Source: Desulfobulbus sp.
GTDB lineage: Bacteria; Desulfobacterota; Desulfobulbia; Desulfobulbales; Desulfobulbaceae
NCBI GenBank assembly: GCA_028684915.1
Contig: JAQUEZ010000163.1
Span: forward strand, 1 to 13,570
Length of the DNA stretch: 13,570 bases
Reading direction: 5' to 3'
Of this stretch, positions 7,172 through 13,570 are shown piece by piece. The position numbers were made by a program, and so were the translations under genes. The notes under the pieces were generated by a model. It had not been told where the DNA came from and did no database searches. It saw only the letters and a list, made by a program, of their open reading frames with translations. Numbering within the stretch: the stretch's first letter is position 1; the number at the start of each line of letters is the position of its first letter.

Positions 7172-10100
7172 AGCCATCATCGCCTGGTCGATCCGCAACA
7201 AGTTTCTGGTCGTCCTCTCGACCCTGTTCGTGGTCCTTTCCGGCGTCTACTCCCTGCGAAACACCCCGCTGGACGCCATTCCCGATCTCTCCGATGTTCA
7301 GGTCATCATTTTCACCGAATATCCCGGCCAAGCCCCCCAGGTGGTGGAGGACCAGGTCACCTATCCCCTGACCACACGCATGCTGTCGGTGCCGGGCGCC
7401 AAGGTGGTGCGTGGTTACTCCTTTTTTGGCTCGTCCTTTGTGTACGTGATTTTCGAGGATGGCGCTGATATTTACTGGGCTCGATCCCGGGTGCTCGAAT
7501 ACCTCAGCGCCAGTTCCGCCACCCTGCCCAAGGGAGTGACCCCCACCCTCGGACCGGATGCCACCGGAGTCGGCTGGATTTTTCAGTACACCCTGGAAAG
7601 CGACCGCCACAACCTGCAGGAACTGCGCTCGCTTCAGGATTGGTACCTGCGCTATGAGTTGACTTCGGTCGAAGGGGTGGCCGAGGTGGCCAGCCTGGGC
7701 GGCTTTGTCAAGCAGTACCAGGTGGCGGTGGATCCCAACAAATTGGCCGCCTACCGAATACCGATCACCGAGGTGATGATGGCCATTCAGCGGGCCAATC
7801 TCGATGTCGGCGGCGGCGCCATTGAATCAGGCGAGACCGAATTTGTGGTCCGCAGTCAGGGCTATATCCGCAGCCTCAGCGACCTGGGCAATATCGTGGT
7901 GATGGCCACCGCTGAGGGCACGCCGGTGCTGGTCCGCGATCTGGCCGAGGTGCGGCTTGGTCCCGAGATGCGGCGTGGGGTCGCCGAGTCGGACGGGCGG
8001 GGAGAGACCGTGGGCGGCATCATCGTCATGCGTTTTGGCGAAAATGCGCTGGCCACCATCGAACGGATCAAGGCCAAACTGGAGAGTCTCAAACCCGGAC
8101 TGCCGGCCGGGGTCAAGATCACCACAGTGTACGACCGTTCAGGCCTGATTGAACGGGCCGTGGCCACCCTCCAGGAGAAATTGCTGGAGGAGTCCATCGT
8201 CGTTGCCGTGGTGACGCTCATCTTTCTCGCCCATCTGCCCAGCGCCTTGGTGGCCATCTGTACCCTGCCGGTGGCTGTCCTGCTGGCCTTTGTCATCATG
8301 CATGCCCAGGGCATCAACGCTAATATCATGAGCTTAGGCGGCATCGCCATTGCCATCGGCGCCATGATTGACGCGGCCATCATCATGATTGAGAATGCCC
8401 ACAAACATCTGGAGCGCGACCGGGGCCGCAAACCCCACTGGCAGATTATCCTCGATGCCGCCACCGAAGTCGGGCCGACCCTGTTCTATTCGCTCCTGGT
8501 AATCACCGTCTCCTTTGCCCCGGTGTTCACCCTCACCGAACAGAGCGGCCGGTTGTTCAAACCACTGGCATTCACCAAGACCTATGCCATGGCGGCGGCG
8601 GCACTGCTGTCGATCACTCTGGTGCCGGTACTGATGGGCTGGTTTATCCGCGGCCGTATCAAATCGGAGCAGGACAATCCCCTTAACCGCTTGCTGATTG
8701 GGCTCTACCATCCGGTGGTCGATTGGGTGCTGCGATGGCGGAAAGTGACGCTGCTGCTGGCCCTGGCCGCGATGTGTTCCATTGCTTGGCCGCTTGCCAA
8801 AATTGGCTCCGAGTTCATGCCGCCGCTTTATGAAGGCGACCTGCTGTATATGCCCACCACCTTTCCCGGCCTGTCGGTGACCAAAGCCAAAGAGATTCTC
8901 CAACAGACTGATCGGATCATCCGCCAGTTTCCCGAGGTCGAGCATGTGTTCGGCAAGGTTGGCCGGGCTGAGACCGCCACCGACCCGGCGCCGATGATGA
9001 TGCTCGAAACCACCATCATGCTCAAGCCGGAGGACGAGTGGCGGCGAGTGCCGGTTAAGCGTTTCTACTCCGTCTGGCCTGGTGGGCTGGACTGGTTGAA
9101 ACCACCGCTGCGGTTCCTGTGGCCTGAGGAGCAGCCGATGACCGTTGACCAGTTGATCGAACGGCTCAACAGCGCCATCATGTTTCCCGGCCTGACCAAC
9201 GCCTGGACCATGCCGATCAAGACCCGGATCGACATGCTCTCCACTGGCATCAAAACCCCGGTGGGGATCAAGATCATGGGGAGCGACCTGACGACACTCT
9301 CGCGAATTGGCGAACAGGTCGAAGGGCTGATCCGCACCCTGCCGGGCACCCTCAGCGCCATTTCCGAGCGGGCAGTGGGCGGCAATTATCTCGACATCAG
9401 CATCGACCGGGCCAAGGCGGCCCGCTACGGCATCAATGTCGGCGTCATTCAGGAGATCATTCAGACGGCGGTGGGCGGCATGGCGATCACCGAAACGGTC
9501 GAGGGTTTGGAGCGGTATACGGTCAATGTCCGCTACGACCGCGATTTTCGTTCCGATCCCGACGCCCTGCTGCGGGTACTAGTTCCTGGTCCGGGTAACC
9601 GCCAGATTCCGCTCGCCCAGTTGGCGACCCTCTCCATCACTCATGGCCCGGATGCGATCAAGAGCGAGAACGGCCGCCGCACCGCCTGGGTCTACGTCGA
9701 TATCCAGGGAGTGGATATCGGCACCTATGTCGGCACAGCTCGCAAGGCGGTGGAAACGCAGATCAAGCTGCCTCCCGGCGTCAACATCATCTGGTCCGGC
9801 CAGTTCGAGTACATGGAAAAGGCGCGATCCCGGCTGCTGGTGATCATCCCGTTGACCATCCTGATCATTTTCGTCATCATCTATTTGAGCACCAAGAGCC
9901 TGATCAAGACCGGCATCGTCTTTTTGGCCGTGCCCTTTTCCCTGGTGGGCGCCTTCTGGCTGCTGTACCTGCTCGATTACCACCTGTCAATCGCAGTCTG
10001 GGTGGGCATCATTGCCCTGGCAGGACTGGATGCGGAAACCGGAGTGGTGATGTTGCTCTATCTTGATCTGGCCCACAAACTCTGGGGCGACCAGGGCCGA

Positions 10101-10442
10101 ATGCGCACCCGGGGGGATCTGGTCCAGGCCATCCATTTCGGCGCGGTCAAGCGCATTCGGCCTAAGGTGATGACCATCGCCGTGATCATCGCCGGTTTGC
10201 TGCCCATCATGTGGAGCCATGGCGCCGGCGCCGATGTGATGAAACGAATTGCCGCACCCATGGTCGGCGGCGTAGTGACCTCGGGAATAATGGAACTGCT
10301 CGTTTATCCGGTTATTTTCTATCTCTGGCGAGGCCGGCGGCTTGATCCCGCCTTGAAAGCCACCTCAGAGCGCCCTACCCACGAAGACGGTAATCTCAAC
10401 CCGCCTCAGATTGAAGGCACATTGAAGGAGAATGCATTATGA
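7164..10442 (+). CDS. cusA: Heavy-metal efflux RND pump, CusA (Cu(I)/Ag(I)) type
   Basis: This is a 1092-residue inner-membrane proton-driven pump that moves Cu(I) or Ag(I) into the adaptor/channel complex; E. coli CusA has about 1047 residues. It has the RND layout: an N-terminal membrane helix (9-30), a first periplasmic domain, helices from about 342 to 540, a second periplasmic domain (about 550-885) and C-terminal helices. GAMIDAAIIMIENAHKHLE (399-417) is the signature of the monovalent-metal branch and contains the proton-relay D403. E958 (ALAGLDAETG) and K1001 (RIRPK) complete the relay. Of the three CusA metal-binding methionines, equivalents of M573 (here M613, MMMLETTI) and M623 (M691, RIDML) are present, but the third is isoleucine (I757, ARYGI). 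Residues about 627-657 are an aromatic-rich insertion compared with E. coli CusA. GAGG at 7154-7157 supports the start. Its stop overlaps the next gene by 4 bases. Confidence 0.96.
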   Translation: MLEAIIAWSIRNKFLVVLSTLFVVLSGVYSLRNTPLDAIPDLSDVQVIIFTEYPGQAPQVVEDQVTYPLTTRMLSVPGAKVVRGYSFFGSSFVYVIFEDGADIYWARSRVLEYLSASSATLPKGVTPTLGPDATGVGWIFQYTLESDRHNLQELRSLQDWYLRYELTSVEGVAEVASLGGFVKQYQVAVDPNKLAAYRIPITEVMMAIQRANLDVGGGAIESGETEFVVRSQGYIRSLSDLGNIVVMATAEGTPVLVRDLAEVRLGPEMRRGVAESDGRGETVGGIIVMRFGENALATIERIKAKLESLKPGLPAGVKITTVYDRSGLIERAVATLQEKLLEESIVVAVVTLIFLAHLPSALVAICTLPVAVLLAFVIMHAQGINANIMSLGGIAIAIGAMIDAAIIMIENAHKHLERDRGRKPHWQIILDAATEVGPTLFYSLLVITVSFAPVFTLTEQSGRLFKPLAFTKTYAMAAAALLSITLVPVLMGWFIRGRIKSEQDNPLNRLLIGLYHPVVDWVLRWRKVTLLLALAAMCSIAWPLAKIGSEFMPPLYEGDLLYMPTTFPGLSVTKAKEILQQTDRIIRQFPEVEHVFGKVGRAETATDPAPMMMLETTIMLKPEDEWRRVPVKRFYSVWPGGLDWLKPPLRFLWPEEQPMTVDQLIERLNSAIMFPGLTNAWTMPIKTRIDMLSTGIKTPVGIKIMGSDLTTLSRIGEQVEGLIRTLPGTLSAISERAVGGNYLDISIDRAKAARYGINVGVIQEIIQTAVGGMAITETVEGLERYTVNVRYDRDFRSDPDALLRVLVPGPGNRQIPLAQLATLSITHGPDAIKSENGRRTAWVYVDIQGVDIGTYVGTARKAVETQIKLPPGVNIIWSGQFEYMEKARSRLLVIIPLTILIIFVIIYLSTKSLIKTGIVFLAVPFSLVGAFWLLYLLDYHLSIAVWVGIIALAGLDAETGVVMLLYLDLAHKLWGDQGRMRTRGDLVQAIHFGAVKRIRPKVMTIAVIIAGLLPIMWSHGAGADVMKRIAAPMVGGVVTSGIMELLVYPVIFYLWRGRRLDPALKATSERPTHEDGNLNPPQIEGTLKENAL

Positions 10443-10927
10443 AACGTTCACTCATCACCCTGACCACCCTTGCCCTGCTGCATCTGCCCGTGTTTGCCGC
10501 AGAGCAGAATCACAGCAGCCACGATCAGCACGCCATGCCGCAGCACAGTGGCCACGCGGCCATGGAGAAGGCCCGCACGCAGACCACCATGCTCGGCGAG
10601 CAGACAGTGGATGGCGTCAAGTGCAAGGCTATGGTCAACGATGTCGGCGCGGCCATGGCCGAGATGGGCATGAAGGAAAATTATCATTTCATGGTCATGT
10701 TCAATGATGCCGCCACCGGTGCGGCCATCGAGCAGGGCACGGTTGCGGTCAAGATCACTGATCCGAAGACCGGCAAGGCTGGTGATCCGATTGCACTGAT
10801 GGGCATGGGCAATCACTTCGGGGCGGACGTCTCCTTGCCCGAGAAAGGCGAATACCAGTTCCAGGTGGGCGCCAAACTGGCAGACGGCAACAAGCGCCAA
10901 TTCCAGTTTGGCTACACGGTCAAGTGA
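10439..10927 (+). CDS. Secreted His/Met-rich protein, likely periplasmic copper-binding
   Basis: The 162-residue product begins with a clear signal peptide (KR, hydrophobic core, VFA-A; cleavage likely after residue 20). A His-rich stretch follows, with H25, H28, H31, H36 and H39, then a Met-rich part (M65, M73, M76, M78, M85, M87) and the segment MGMGNHFGADVSLPEKGEYQFQV in two halves around residues 121-143. The C-terminal part looks like an all-beta, immunoglobulin-like domain, similar in style to YtkA-like or P19-type metal proteins. I do not recognise a named family with certainty, and it is not a standard CusF. Its ATG overlaps the pump stop (ATGA), with AAGGAG at 10425-10430, so it is co-translated with the efflux system. 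It probably binds or delivers Cu(I)/Ag(I) in the periplasm. It is the last gene of the operon. Confidence 0.85.
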   Translation: MKRSLITLTTLALLHLPVFAAEQNHSSHDQHAMPQHSGHAAMEKARTQTTMLGEQTVDGVKCKAMVNDVGAAMAEMGMKENYHFMVMFNDAATGAAIEQGTVAVKITDPKTGKAGDPIALMGMGNHFGADVSLPEKGEYQFQVGAKLADGNKRQFQFGYTVK

Positions 10928-11117
10928 AAACCGGCAAGACAAAGAAGAGATCTCGGCTTCGCCACAATGACATGACTTGCGTTAAGATCATTGAAGAATG
11001 GGATTGACCTCCCGCTTTTCTGGCCCATGAAAGGGGGCGGGATAATATGTTTTGTTCAAGGATTCAATGGCAACGAAGTGACGACCAAACACAATGATGT
11101 TGTTCACAGATCACGAG
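10928..11117. other. Convergent intergenic region
   Basis: About 190 bases between the end of the efflux operon and the end of the transglycosylase gene. CCCGC at 11011-11015 and GCGGG at 11037-11041 can pair around an imperfect stem, but no clear T-run follows. I see no convincing gene and only a weak candidate for the operon's terminator. Confidence 0.4.
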
Positions 11118-11148
11118 TTATCGAATTGTTCGGTAATCCTGATAACTC
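11115..11148 (-). repeat. Inverted repeat across the transglycosylase stop codon
   Basis: GAGTTATC (11115-11122) and GATAACTC (11141-11148) are perfect reverse complements separated by 18 bases. The TAA stop of the lytic transglycosylase gene lies inside one arm. The stem is AT-rich and no T-run follows, so this is a weak transcript-end hairpin at best. Confidence 0.35.
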
Positions 11149-11789
11149 TCGAGGACCTTGGCAACGTATCTCTTGGTTTCATCAATATTTGGGACGCTCT
11201 TTTTGACCTTGCCAGGCCCTGCGTTATAGGCTGCCAGGCTGAGTTCTAAATTCCACTCATAGCTGTTGAGCAGGAACCGCAGGTATTTGGCGCCGCCGGT
11301 GATGTTATCTTGAGGATCAAAAGGATCGGTAACCTGCAGATCCTTGGCGGTCGCCGGCATGAGTTGCATCAACCCCTGGGCGCCCTTGGGCGACACGGCG
11401 GCGGGGTCAAAATTCGATTCGGCTTTGATGATTGCCTTGATCAGCAGCGGATCTACACCATGTTCGGTGGCGGCTGCATGGATGAAGTCGGTGATTGTTT
11501 GAGAGGGGGAATCACTCGTTGATCGAGTGACAGGTCGATTGGCCGCCATGTCCCTCTTCTTTTGACCGCTCTTGCCCCGCATATAATGGAGGTTCCCTTG
11601 AACATCCATGTAGGCAGCAACTGTTGCCCTGGCGGTGAATGGCGACGAAAAGCTCATCGCGAAGAAGAGCAGTAAACCGGCCAGGAGTGGAAACGCTGCA
11701 AAGGGCTTTCGTTCTTTTTGAACCACCTCAATCCTCGTATCTGTCACTTGTAAGGCTATTTCCGATGATTTGACTTTTCCCAGAATCAT
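11118..11789 (-). CDS. Lytic transglycosylase (SLT domain), secreted
   Basis: This enzyme cleaves peptidoglycan between MurNAc and GlcNAc in the periplasm. From the ATG at 11787-11789 the product has 223 residues. A hydrophobic export segment (PLLAGLLLFFAMSFSS, about 34-49) is followed by a short DUF4124-like patch (AYMDVQGNLHYM) and a polar linker. The SLT/goose-lysozyme fold comes next, with catalytic E124 in IIKAESNF, GAQGLMQLMPATA (136-148), DPFDPQDNITGGAKYL and LAAYNAGPG (185-193). The start is uncertain: AGGA lies 11 bases before this ATG, whereas a GTG at 11724-11726 has GAGG 6 bases upstream and would place QKERK directly before the hydrophobic core, a more classical signal peptide. 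The frame continues upstream to 12032, but that part is antisense to the zinc-ribbon gene and unlikely to be used. Close to traG, it may be the conjugation muramidase (VirB1/Orf169-like role). Confidence 0.92.
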   Translation of the reverse strand: MILGKVKSSEIALQVTDTRIEVVQKERKPFAAFPLLAGLLLFFAMSFSSPFTARATVAAYMDVQGNLHYMRGKSGQKKRDMAANRPVTRSTSDSPSQTITDFIHAAATEHGVDPLLIKAIIKAESNFDPAAVSPKGAQGLMQLMPATAKDLQVTDPFDPQDNITGGAKYLRFLLNSYEWNLELSLAAYNAGPGKVKKSVPNIDETKRYVAKVLESYQDYRTIR

Positions 11790-11802
11790 GATAAGTGTTA
11801 TC
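11790..11802. promoter_or_regulatory. 13-bp dyad between divergent genes
   Basis: GATAA-GTG-TTATC is a perfect 5-bp dyad directly touching the proposed ATG of the transglycosylase and 68 bases before the zinc-ribbon gene. It could be a small operator serving both promoters, or a hairpin covering the transglycosylase ribosome binding site. TTGACT at 11770-11775 resembles a plus-strand -35, but no -10 is found at proper spacing. Confidence 0.3.
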
Positions 11803-11870
11803 CTGAAACGTATTTTCTTGCACACGAACTGGTACTGATCCTCAACTAACCAGCCCAGCGGAGAACAACC

Positions 11871-12134
11871 ATGTCTGACGAGACCAATTGGACCACCATT
11901 TGCCCCCACTGTGGGTATGAGTCCGAAGACAGCGCGATGTGCCGGTCTTGTGGCCGATTGATGGATGAGTCGGTGCCGGTGCGACCTTTTTCCGCAAGCG
12001 GGCTGATGGCAAAAGTCGTGGATTCTTGGCATCCATGCAACGACGTGGAAGCATTGTCACCTATCAAGGAAGAACCAGAGTTCTGTCCAACGTGGGACTT
12101 CAACCCAGGAAACATCTATCATAAAGACAGGTAA
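11871..12134 (+). CDS. Small zinc-ribbon protein
   Basis: An 87-residue protein with two zinc knuckles near its N-terminus: C11-x2-C14 (CPHCG) and C24-x2-C27 (CRSCGRL). These would bind one zinc ion in a ribbon fold. The rest is polar, with one further cysteine near residue 54 and another near 72 (FCPTW), and has no recognised domain or membrane segment. CGGAG at 11859-11863, 7 bases before the ATG, supports translation. It overlaps only the improbable N-terminal extension of the transglycosylase frame, and it diverges from that gene. Function unknown; such proteins may bind nucleic acid or a partner protein. It converges on traG, and a hairpin at 12188-12215 could end its transcript. Confidence 0.72.
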   Translation: MSDETNWTTICPHCGYESEDSAMCRSCGRLMDESVPVRPFSASGLMAKVVDSWHPCNDVEALSPIKEEPEFCPTWDFNPGNIYHKDR

Positions 12135-12160
12135 ATTAACCGGTTGTGGGTCTAGCTGGA

Positions 12161-13570
12161 CTAATTCCTTCTGTGTATTTCCACCACAGCTCCGGGTTTT
12201 CCTTCACCCGGAGCTAATTTGTTCTCTGGCTGCGCCTGAAAGTACCCTTCAGAAGTTGGCCGATTCCCCTGACTGTCCACCACCCCTTTAAACACCTTGC
12301 CGATCCCTTCTGTGGCCATCCCTTTGGCGTCGGTACGGATTCGACCTTGTCCTGATTCCTCATGCCGATTGACACTCCGCAGATTATCCGCGTCTGTTAT
12401 GGTTCGCGTCCCGTCAGGTTTTAGTGACGGGAGGGGACTTTCTGGAGGTTGGATGGTTCCCTCGGTAATGCCGGCGGTGTTGGAGCGAACTGACCCAGCC
12501 GTTTGATCGACAAAGCCTTTCATCAACCCCTGGTCATGGATTCGATTCCGGGTGTTGTGGATGGTTCCTTGCACCTCTGATTGGGTACTGCCCCAGCCAT
12601 ATCCGTGCCCGCTGACAAAGCCACTGACAATGTCACGCATATTATTGACCCCGGCTGCACCGTGTTGCGTAACATAGCTATTGAAATCGCTGATGGTTTT
12701 GCGGATCGTCTCCGGGGTTTCCTCGCCATAGCGCTCTCGGGCGTAATTCTTCACCAGGGCCGTGTTCAGGTCTGCACCATAGGATTCCTGTGACCTGCTG
12801 ATTGATCGGGCCTCGTCAATGATGGAGTAGGCCTCTGTGGCGCCAATACGTTTGGCTACATTGGCCAGGTAATCCAACCCATGACCATTGCTGAATGTCT
12901 GAGCGACTGCTTCAGAGCGCACTTTGGCTTCGTCTCGAGAAAAGGCTTTGGCGGTATCTTCGGAGATGTTGAAACTGACCCGTTCTCTATCATTCCCTAC
13001 TATTGCCAGTTGCCCATTGGCACCGATTGATGCTTGTTTGATACCACCTCCAGCACCGAGCATTCCTTGGAGCTGAGTCCTTTGCGTTTCATCCAACGTG
13101 TGGATAAAGCTCGATTGATCATTAAATGTTCGTTTCCAACTGTTGCTGAGAGAGTTGTTGAGCGTGTCGGAGTAACTCCTGTTCTCCCCACCGGACAGAC
13201 TATCCCTCTGCACCTGCTGCCAGAGCATCCCCCAGTTGCTGTCACTCCCCAGAGTCTTGGCGGCCCCAGCCACCTTCTGCTGTACCGCCATAGCGCCCAC
13301 CTTGACCGGATCAAGGCCATGAACTGAGGCTTGGGTGGTGGTTCTGATGCCAGTGCTATCCACCGCATAGGAGGCCTTACCGGCGGCAAGGATGTCCTCC
13401 TGGATGCCGGTGCCCCCGGGACCAAGAGTAACGACACTGGAAGAACCATCGGGATTCACCGACTCTGACCGCATCCGGGTGGCAGTGCCATCCGGTCCGG
13501 TAGAAACGGTCACCGGGCCGGAGGCGGTGCCAATACTCTGGTTGGCCGAGGCCATCATGGTGGCAAAGTT
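12161..13570 (-). CDS. traG: TraG-like conjugal transfer protein, C-terminal part (5' end outside window)
   Basis: 469 residues are visible, and the frame is open past the right edge. The ATG at 13558 is therefore internal and the N-terminal membrane domain lies outside. The visible part is hydrophilic and rich in Ser, Asn, Gln, Gly and Thr, with no membrane segment. It contains stretches such as ASANQSIGTASGPVTVSTGP, YSDTLNNSLSNSW and FVSGHGYGWGSTQSEVQGTI, which match the style of the C-terminal region of F-plasmid TraG. In F, TraG supports pilus assembly, mating-pair stabilisation and entry exclusion, with the long C-terminal region exposed in the periplasm. The N-terminal TraG_N domain, which would settle the call, is not visible, so identification rests on composition and general resemblance. 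It is the main evidence that the window belongs to a conjugative element. The gene ends 26 bases beyond the zinc-ribbon stop on the opposite strand. Confidence 0.68.
   Translation of the reverse strand, partial: NFATMMASANQSIGTASGPVTVSTGPDGTATRMRSESVNPDGSSSVVTLGPGGTGIQEDILAAGKASYAVDSTGIRTTTQASVHGLDPVKVGAMAVQQKVAGAAKTLGSDSNWGMLWQQVQRDSLSGGENRSYSDTLNNSLSNSWKRTFNDQSSFIHTLDETQRTQLQGMLGAGGGIKQASIGANGQLAIVGNDRERVSFNISEDTAKAFSRDEAKVRSEAVAQTFSNGHGLDYLANVAKRIGATEAYSIIDEARSISRSQESYGADLNTALVKNYARERYGEETPETIRKTISDFNSYVTQHGAAGVNNMRDIVSGFVSGHGYGWGSTQSEVQGTIHNTRNRIHDQGLMKGFVDQTAGSVRSNTAGITEGTIQPPESPLPSLKPDGTRTITDADNLRSVNRHEESGQGRIRTDAKGMATEGIGKVFKGVVDSQGNRPTSEGYFQAQPENKLAPGEGKPGAVVEIHRRN
12188..12224 (+). 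terminator. Possible rho-independent terminator for the zinc-ribbon transcript
   Basis: AGCTCCGGGT (12188-12197) and ACCCGGAGCT (12206-12215) form a perfect GC-rich 10-bp stem with an 8-base loop, followed on the plus strand by AATTTGTTC. It begins 53 bases after the zinc-ribbon stop and lies inside the 3' end of traG on the other strand. The T-run is short and interrupted, so termination would be partial or may need Rho. On the minus strand no T-rich tail follows. Confidence 0.42.

Noticed and set aside
8334..8945. Long minus-strand frame inside cusA
   Set aside because: Shadow of the GC-rich pump gene. No ribosome binding site and a low-complexity translation. Similar shadows lie opposite the channel (4919-5776), the SDR (4241-4897) and the last operon gene (10448-10942).
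10965..10993. CAATGA/TCATTG inverted repeat as terminator of the efflux operon
   Set aside because: Only a 6-bp AT-rich stem with a 17-base loop and no T-run after it.
11790..12032. 81-residue N-terminal extension of the lytic transglycosylase
   Set aside because: It would sit antisense to the zinc-ribbon gene and put a long polar segment before the export signal. Better starts exist at 11789 or 11726.

Overview
The window looks like an accessory region of a Gram-negative proteobacterium (or Desulfobacterota), probably part of an integrative conjugative element or plasmid. Three things suggest this: a tripartite RND efflux system, which needs an outer membrane; a type I restriction-modification module; and, at the right end, the C-terminal part of an F-type TraG conjugation protein with a soluble-type lytic transglycosylase nearby. 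The GC-rich coding sequence and codon use would fit a deltaproteobacterial-type host, but I cannot assign a genus. No rRNA, tRNA, CRISPR array, transposase or integrase was seen.

Left block (1-3065, minus strand): hsdM, the type I methyltransferase subunit, is followed by a DUF1016/YhcG-family PD-(D/E)XK nuclease gene. The two overlap by an ATGA start/stop junction, and the nuclease gene runs off the left edge. The specificity (hsdS) and restriction (hsdR) genes are not here and would be expected further left. Positions 3066-3667 hold no convincing gene. They contain a possible hsdM promoter, a nested inverted repeat of about 76 bases and a perfect 13-bp tandem duplication just before the next operon.

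Central block (3668-10927, plus strand): five tightly packed genes form an apparent operon. They are a classical short-chain dehydrogenase/reductase, a TolC-family outer-membrane channel (CusC-like), a membrane-fusion adaptor with an N-terminal heavy-metal-binding domain (CusB-like), a CusA-type RND pump, and a secreted His/Met-rich protein in the position where a CusF-like chaperone would be useful. The pump carries the GAMxDAAxxMIEN signature of the Cu(I)/Ag(I) branch rather than the CzcA branch. The cell would use it to move Cu(I) or Ag(I) from the periplasm out through the channel. The dehydrogenase is an unusual first gene. No metal-responsive regulator is present in the window.

Right block (11115-13570): a lytic transglycosylase (minus) and a small zinc-ribbon protein (plus) are transcribed divergently, with a small dyad between them. 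The 3' end of traG (minus) converges on the zinc-ribbon gene. A strong hairpin lying inside the traG coding region could terminate the zinc-ribbon transcript. The transglycosylase next to traG fits local peptidoglycan opening during conjugation, which would make the restriction and copper-resistance genes cargo or defence functions of a mobile element. That last step is inference.
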